From the NCBI GenBank assembly GCA_958296195.1, contig OY282455.1, positions 3,720,001 through 3,784,000 of the forward strand: a stretch of 64,000 nucleotides of DNA, in the 5' to 3' direction. Positions 59,230 to 64,000 of the stretch are shown one piece after another. Position 1 is the stretch's first letter. Every line of letters starts with the position of its first letter. This DNA is from an uncultured Pseudomonadales bacterium (GTDB taxonomy: Bacteria; Pseudomonadota; Gammaproteobacteria; Pseudomonadales; Azotimanducaceae). Made by a program: the position numbers and the translations under genes. The notes beneath the pieces were generated by a model. That model was not told the origin of the DNA, made no database searches, and saw only the letters and a program-made list of their open reading frames with translations.

Positions 59230-62200
59230 CTACGGGTTGAATGTAGGTTGTTGGGCACTTTTAGGCGATTTTGCCGCATGGGAGCCAAGCCGCTTGCTGA
59301 GCGTCTCGAATTGCGTTCGCACTTCCTCGGCGCGTTCGCCGACGGGAGCGGCGAAGGGGGAGGCAAGCTGCCGGATGAAGCCGGCGGTACGAGTCTGCAT
59401 GGCTTTGAGGTCGCGTTCACCTAAAGCGGTGTTGCCCCCCTCGGCCCGGTCCAGCTTCTTCGCCATCTGCGCCTGCACCTGCATAGCGGTCTCCGTGAAC
59501 GCGGCGATTTCGCCAAGACGCATCGCGGCACCGGCGCGGATGACCAGCAGGTCGGTCGCCGCGGACACCATCAAGGCGCGGTTCAACATGTGCAGCGCAT
59601 CCATGTGGTCGCGTCGCTGGCGGCTGCCTTGAACGCGCCAGTCGGCCCGCAGTTGCACCGCTTGCGGATACCATAAGTCGGTCGGCTCGGCTTGGCCAAG
59701 CAGTGCGTCAAGCCGGGCGAGGCCCCGCCAGTTGCGCTGCTTGGCCAGTCGCCAGCCCCTTACCACGGCGGCAGCGGAGCCTTGCAGCGCCTGTGCAGCC
59801 GCCAGGATGTGGGCGGGCGCGGTGCCCTCTGCCAAGCGGCCCAGATGGTGCCGCGTTAGCGCGTAGCAGGCCTGAATGTTGGCCGGATCCTCCCGCAACG
59901 CTTGCGCAAAGGCTGCTTCGGAGTCCTCAAACAGGCCGGCGCGGCGCAGCCCCAAACCGGTGATGGTCATGGCCGCAGACGGGTTCGGCGCACTCCTTGC
60001 CAATGCGGCGGCACGGGAGGCAAAACCCTGAGCGATCAATCGCTCCGCCACATAGGGAAGGTTGAACGCCGCCGACCCTTGATGGATCCAACTTCCTTGA
60101 TTCAGCAGCGGGTCTTGGGGAGACAGCAATTCGAACACGGCCTTGGTGGTCAGACCGTCGCCGCCGGAGCGACTGAACAGGGCCATGCGGTTGTCATTGT
60201 CGCTGTTGGCCGGCGCATGGCCGACGAAACGCCGCAACCCTTGGGTGTCCGCCTGCAAGGCGACCACAAGGTCCTCGACGGCGTTGATGCCAACGCTCGC
60301 GTAGTGCAACGCCGCATCGGTCAATGGCCGCCCGTGCTCCGCCGCTTGGGACTCCAAGTTCAGACCGCCATCCGAGGCCAAGAACAGCAGGGCACCGGGT
60401 GCCGGTTGGTACAGGCGAACTTCGGCGAACCGACCGAGCAGGGTGGCGGTCAGCGAGCGTAGCAGGGCGGCATCAACGAACAGGGAGTTGATCCACTGCA
60501 CGAAGACCCCTTGCGGGCGCAGGCGCTCCTTCGCCAAACCGACGAACTCCTCGGTGTAGAGGTGAGAGGCACCGGCGGTCCAGGGATGAGACGGCTGGGA
60601 GGCGATGACGTCGTAGGTCTTGCGGGTCAGCATCAGGGCGTTGCGGGCGTCATTGGTGATGATTTTCAACCGTTCGTCGGTCAACGGGTTGTAGCGGCGG
60701 CGCTCTGCCACGGCTCGGTTGGCGGCGATCACTTCTGGTTCGATTTCGATGACGTCGATGGCCGCAACCGTTGGCGGTACGCCCTCAATGGCCACGCCGC
60801 CGCCGAAACCGACGATCAGGACGTCCCTCGCGTCGGGCCGGGCCACCACCGGCAACGCCGTCAGCCACTTTTGGCTGTGGCGCATGGGCACCGCCCCGGC
60901 GGGTTCGATGAAGGCTTCCGGCAAGCCGTTGGTGCGCAGATAGAAGTAGCCGCCCTCACGCTTCATGAGCACGGTGGCCGAACGCCCCGCGGCGTAGAAG
61001 ACGGGTTCGCCGCCACGCCCGGAATCCACCACTGAGACATTCAACAGGTTGAGGGGCGGGGAAGGCCGGTGCAGGATCACGGCCATCACCGCGGCTAAGG
61101 CACCGCCCAAGGCACCTAACCCGGTGCCGGAAATGGCAAACAGCGTCGCCGCGCCCAAGCCGAAATTGACGCCCACCGCCAGGCGGATCGCGCCTTCAAA
61201 GCCGAGCCAAGGAATGAGGAGAAAGCCGGCCAGGGTAGAGCCGACAATGGCCCCAACGGTGTTCCAGGCATAGACGCGGGCGGTCGCTGAAGAGGCATCT
61301 GCCGCGCCACTGGACAGCACCCGCACCGCAAGGGGGAAGGTGGCACCAATGAACAGGGTGGCGGGCAGGATGACGAGAGCGACAAGACTGGCGTTTGCGG
61401 CCAAGCCGGCTGCACCCGGAACATGCCTCTCAAGCCAGAAGTAAGCCGCAGCGGAGGCGACGCCTACGGCGAACTGACAGGCGGCGAACATCCAACCGGC
61501 CCTCTCCCGCCGTCGCGCCAGCCGCGTCGCCGCCAAGCTGCCGATGGCGATGCCGGAGAGGAAGCTGGCCAGCATGGTGGCAAAGGCATAGATGGTGCCG
61601 CCGAGCAGGTGGTTCAGCAGCCGCGTCCACAACACCTCATAGAGGAAGGCGTTGGCGCCGGAGAGTAGAATCAATGGCAGGATCCAAAAGGCCCGCCGAG
61701 CCAACGGCATCTCCGCCAATCGAGTGCGGGATTCGGACCGTCCGGGAATCGTTGCGGCCCGCCTTTTCCGTCGCCGCCGTTTGGCCGCAGGCCGCTTCCC
61801 GCCATCGCGTCCACGCGATGGCGTCCGGTCTTGTCGGGTCGCCCCCTTTGAAGGCGGCCCAGCAGGCTCCAAGGAACCGCTCGCCAACGGCGTTGCGCTT
61901 TCGTCAGCAATCGTCGGCGCATGTTTCACGGCCAACACGGCTGCCACCAAGAAGACCAAACCGTTGACCGCCACGCCCACCCAAACGGTGGCCCTCAAGC
62001 CGAGGGCCGGCAGCACCAGAAAGGCCGCCGTCAAAGCCCCCAAGACCGCACCGGCGGTGTTGATGCCGTACAGCCACGCGATGCGCGGCCCCACTTGGGC
62101 GTCTTGCCGCACGGCGTAGCGGGTGAGCAGCGGCAGGGTCGCGCCCATGAAGCCGGTGGGCAGCGCCAGAATCAGGAAACTGACGAAGAGGTAGTAAAGC

Positions 62201-62565
62201 GGCTGTGCCAAGCCGCCGCTCTCCGGCAACTCCAGCAGCCCGCCCAGAGCCTTGACGTGCAGCCAACTCGCCCCATCGAGTAGGGCTGGTACGCACAGGG
62301 CAGAGAGGGCGACGCCGCCCTCAAGCAGCCCGTAAACCAGAATGGGGCGACGGATGCGGCCCAGCAAACGACCAGCGACCGCGGCGCCGGTGCCGAGGCC
62401 GCCCATGTAAGCCGCCAGCACCGCGGCCACCGCCAACTCCGAGGTGCCGAAGACGATAGAGAATTGCCGCAGCCAAGCGGTCTGATAGAGCAGCGCCGCA
62501 AACCCAGACAGGAGAAAGCAGGCGCTGACGCCGGCCAGCAGCCCAAGATCGCGTCTCCGCGCCAC
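59230..62565 (-). CDS. Fused MFS-like / spermidine synthase-like membrane protein
   Basis: An 1,111-residue fusion. The first ~500 residues hold about 14 membrane segments in two halves (LLSGFAALLYQTAWLRQFSI, LPTGFMGATLPLLTRYAVRQ, then LLSGANAFLYEVLWTRLLNH), joined by a very basic loop (RRRRKRRAA). A spermidine synthase-type methyltransferase-fold domain follows (VLIVGFGGGVAIEGVPPTVA, IDVIEIEPEVIAANRAVAER, YDVIASQPSHPWTAGASHLY). The last ~300 residues are helical and repeat-like. Such fusions are widespread in bacteria; their substrates are unknown, and the D-x-x-x-D polyamine pocket is not evident (DV-IEIEPEV). It may be an inner-membrane enzyme making or moving a polyamine-like molecule. 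Confidence 0.85.
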   Translation of the reverse strand: MARRRDLGLLAGVSACFLLSGFAALLYQTAWLRQFSIVFGTSELAVAAVLAAYMGGLGTGAAVAGRLLGRIRRPILVYGLLEGGVALSALCVPALLDGASWLHVKALGGLLELPESGGLAQPLYYLFVSFLILALPTGFMGATLPLLTRYAVRQDAQVGPRIAWLYGINTAGAVLGALTAAFLVLPALGLRATVWVGVAVNGLVFLVAAVLAVKHAPTIADESATPLASGSLEPAGPPSKGATRQDRTPSRGRDGGKRPAAKRRRRKRRAATIPGRSESRTRLAEMPLARRAFWILPLILLSGANAFLYEVLWTRLLNHLLGGTIYAFATMLASFLSGIAIGSLAATRLARRRERAGWMFAACQFAVGVASAAAYFWLERHVPGAAGLAANASLVALVILPATLFIGATFPLAVRVLSSGAADASSATARVYAWNTVGAIVGSTLAGFLLIPWLGFEGAIRLAVGVNFGLGAATLFAISGTGLGALGGALAAVMAVILHRPSPPLNLLNVSVVDSGRGGEPVFYAAGRSATVLMKREGGYFYLRTNGLPEAFIEPAGAVPMRHSQKWLTALPVVARPDARDVLIVGFGGGVAIEGVPPTVAAIDVIEIEPEVIAANRAVAERRRYNPLTDERLKIITNDARNALMLTRKTYDVIASQPSHPWTAGASHLYTEEFVGLAKERLRPQGVFVQWINSLFVDAALLRSLTATLLGRFAEVRLYQPAPGALLFLASDGGLNLESQAAEHGRPLTDAALHYASVGINAVEDLVVALQADTQGLRRFVGHAPANSDNDNRMALFSRSGGDGLTTKAVFELLSPQDPLLNQGSWIHQGSAAFNLPYVAERLIAQGFASRAAALARSAPNPSAAMTITGLGLRRAGLFEDSEAAFAQALREDPANIQACYALTRHHLGRLAEGTAPAHILAAAQALQGSAAAVVRGWRLAKQRNWRGLARLDALLGQAEPTDLWYPQAVQLRADWRVQGSRQRRDHMDALHMLNRALMVSAATDLLVIRAGAAMRLGEIAAFTETAMQVQAQMAKKLDRAEGGNTALGERDLKAMQTRTAGFIRQLASPFAAPVGERAEEVRTQFETLSKRLGSHAAKSPKSAQQPTFNP

Positions 62566-62600
62566 CGGTTGCGAAAAGGTTTGTAGCTTACGACCGACGA

Positions 62601-62762
62601 TTAGGTGAAGACCTCCAGCAGGCCCAACGCCACCTCGAGTTCCGGCTTGCAGGCCATTCGTCCGTCCAGCTCATCGCCGAGGACTCGGACAACGCCTTCC
62701 GCCTGCTGCCGCTCGAAGCCGCTCTTCATCGATTTGCCCGCCACTCTTAGGGTGTCGATCAT
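62601..62762 (-). CDS. Small hypothetical protein (DUF1640-like N-terminus)
   Basis: A 53-residue frame, ATG to TAA: MIDTLRVAGKSMKSGFERQQ, then AEGVVRVLGDELDGRM and PELEVALGLLEVFT. The opening (F/I-D-T-x-x-x-A-K-x-L-x-x-x-G-F-x-x-x-Q-A) recalls the start of DUF1640 coiled-coil proteins, whose long coiled coil and C-terminal membrane anchor are missing here. It may be a truncated relic or a separate short protein. It ends 35 bases before the fused spermidine synthase-like gene on the same strand. Confidence 0.45.
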   Translation of the reverse strand: MIDTLRVAGKSMKSGFERQQAEGVVRVLGDELDGRMACKPELEVALGLLEVFT

Positions 62763-63079
62763 CAGCTAGTCCGCCATCCCTTCGTTCCATAATAGTGCAT
62801 GAATTGAAAAATGGCGGTAAACCCCCCAATCCCCTGACAAGGATGGATCCTGGCCATCGCTGATCGGTGCTTAATGTCTGAACGCCAACAGGATAGGCGT
62901 CGTTCCACCGGAGGGCCGCAACATCATCGAGTTGGCACAAAGCGGCAGTGCTCTGGGCGCGGCGTTTGTGGCACCTCCGCCACCATCGCAGCTAGATGGA
63001 TGCAGGGAACCGGAATTCATGCCTCAAGCAACGGATGTCATTTGTGTGAGATTGAGACGCTCTGTGGTTGGTGCGTAAA
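62763..63079. other. Gene-free stretch before the MsrQ-like gene
   Basis: About 317 bases with no gene I can support on either strand. It holds the divergent start regions of the small minus-strand frame and the plus-strand MsrQ-like gene. Open frames across it are short and have no recognisable motif. Confidence 0.5.
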
Positions 63080-63691
63080 ATGAGCGGCGCACATGCACTG
63101 GACAGGGCGTCGTTGAAGAAAGCAAAGGAACTGGTTGGTCGGTATGGGCTTTGGGCGCTTTTAGCGGCCCCGTCCGTGCCGATGATGATCGGCCTGTGGA
63201 CGGGCGGTACGCAGCCGGACGTGCTGCTGCATCCAACGGGTGAATTCGCCGCACGCTTCATGATAATCGCCTTGGCGCTTACCCCGCTTCGGCTGATGTT
63301 TCCCAAGGTGCGCTGGCTGGCATGGCTCTTCCAACGTCGCCGCGCCCTAGGCGTGGCCGCTTTCGGCTATGCGACCCTGCACACGGTTCTCTACTTGGTG
63401 GACATGGAGACCCTGCGCAGCGTTCTGGCGGAGTTCTGGGCTCTGGGCATTTGGACGGGCTGGGCGGCCTTCGCCATCTTCCTGCCTTTGGCGGCCACCA
63501 GCAACGAATTCTCCACCCGTCGTTTGGCGAAGTCATGGAAACTCCTCCATCGCACCGTTTACGGCGCCGCTGCCTTAACCTTGATCCACTGGATTTTCGT
63601 ACAAAATAACCTCGGCCCGGCCTTAGTGCATTTCATCCCGCTGGCGGCGTTGGAAGTGTATCGAGTAGCGAAACAGGCGCAGGCCTCCTAG
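63080..63691 (+). CDS. msrQ: MsrQ-like ferric-reductase-domain heme protein
   Basis: A 203-residue, six-helix membrane protein of the ferric reductase-like (YedZ/MsrQ) type. Helices carry HPTGEFAARFMIIALALTPL, RRALGVAAFGYATLHTVLYL and LAKSWKLLHRTVYGAAALTL, with the heme-ligating histidines in the second and third of these. MsrQ passes electrons to the periplasmic methionine sulfoxide reductase MsrP. No msrP gene is next to it in the window (the adjacent downstream gene is ligI), so it may serve another periplasmic acceptor. The ATG at 63080 is chosen over a TTG 12 bases upstream. It ends immediately ahead of ligI, with no spare base between stop and GTG. Confidence 0.82.
   Translation: MSGAHALDRASLKKAKELVGRYGLWALLAAPSVPMMIGLWTGGTQPDVLLHPTGEFAARFMIIALALTPLRLMFPKVRWLAWLFQRRRALGVAAFGYATLHTVLYLVDMETLRSVLAEFWALGIWTGWAAFAIFLPLAATSNEFSTRRLAKSWKLLHRTVYGAAALTLIHWIFVQNNLGPALVHFIPLAALEVYRVAKQAQAS

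Positions 63692-64000
<309 letters not shown>

Noticed and set aside
62874-63083. Short plus-strand frame before the MsrQ-like gene
   Set aside because: Composition is irregular and no motif or ribosome binding site supports it.

Overview
The window is a high-G+C proteobacterial chromosome segment with a marine or host-associated flavour (three TonB-dependent receptors, six sulfatase-type enzymes, L-fucose and D-amino-acid catabolism). It is mosaic. High-G+C backbone blocks alternate with visibly lower-G+C modules at about 3.8-11.1, 24.7-26.6 and 36.0-49.9 kb, and several junctions carry broken or duplicated gene ends. Species cannot be fixed from the sequence; an alpha- or gammaproteobacterium is the reasonable range. 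I see no rRNA, tRNA or CRISPR.

Left part (0-18 kb): the 3' end of a large indolepyruvate-type ferredoxin oxidoreductase, a HicBA-like toxin-antitoxin pair, a second copy of fucU, a decayed IS transposase, and a duplicated oxidoreductase tail that abuts the IS end. Then comes a lower-G+C module with two convergent operons: RidA / D-serine dehydratase-like / N-acyl-D-amino-acid deacylase (+), and Gfo/Idh oxidoreductase / SSS symporter / GH172 (-). Next is a tightly overlapped L-fucose oxidation operon (dehydrogenase, lactonase, two-subunit UxaA-type dehydratase, SDR, mutarotase), another IS remnant and a membrane-anchored thermonuclease-like protein.

Middle (18-34 kb): the aromatic block. ligA-ligB-ligJ-ligU-ligK-ligC encode the protocatechuate 4,5-cleavage pathway. 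Upstream lie a LysR regulator with two HTH segments and pobA (4-hydroxybenzoate 3-monooxygenase). A p-cresol methylhydroxylase-type pair (pchF/pchC) is nearby at 31.8-33.9 kb. The missing pathway enzyme, ligI, begins at 63692 and runs off the right edge. A sulfatase has been inserted between the regulator and ligA, leaving scrambled duplications of both.

Right part (34-64 kb): a long lower-G+C operon of two TonB receptors, an alkylsulfatase-like MBL enzyme, two GSTs, an MFS carrier, an SDR and an aromatic-type aldehyde dehydrogenase, headed by an RNase Z/AtsA-like MBL enzyme and a divergent LysR gene. It is followed by a second TonB/sulfatase/MBL set, a P450-cupin pair, a fused MFS/spermidine synthase-like protein and an MsrQ-like heme protein. 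Together the window looks like a catabolic archipelago for sulfated and phenolic organic matter: ester sulfates are removed outside or in the periplasm, phenolics funnel to protocatechuate, and fucose and D-amino acids are oxidised alongside.
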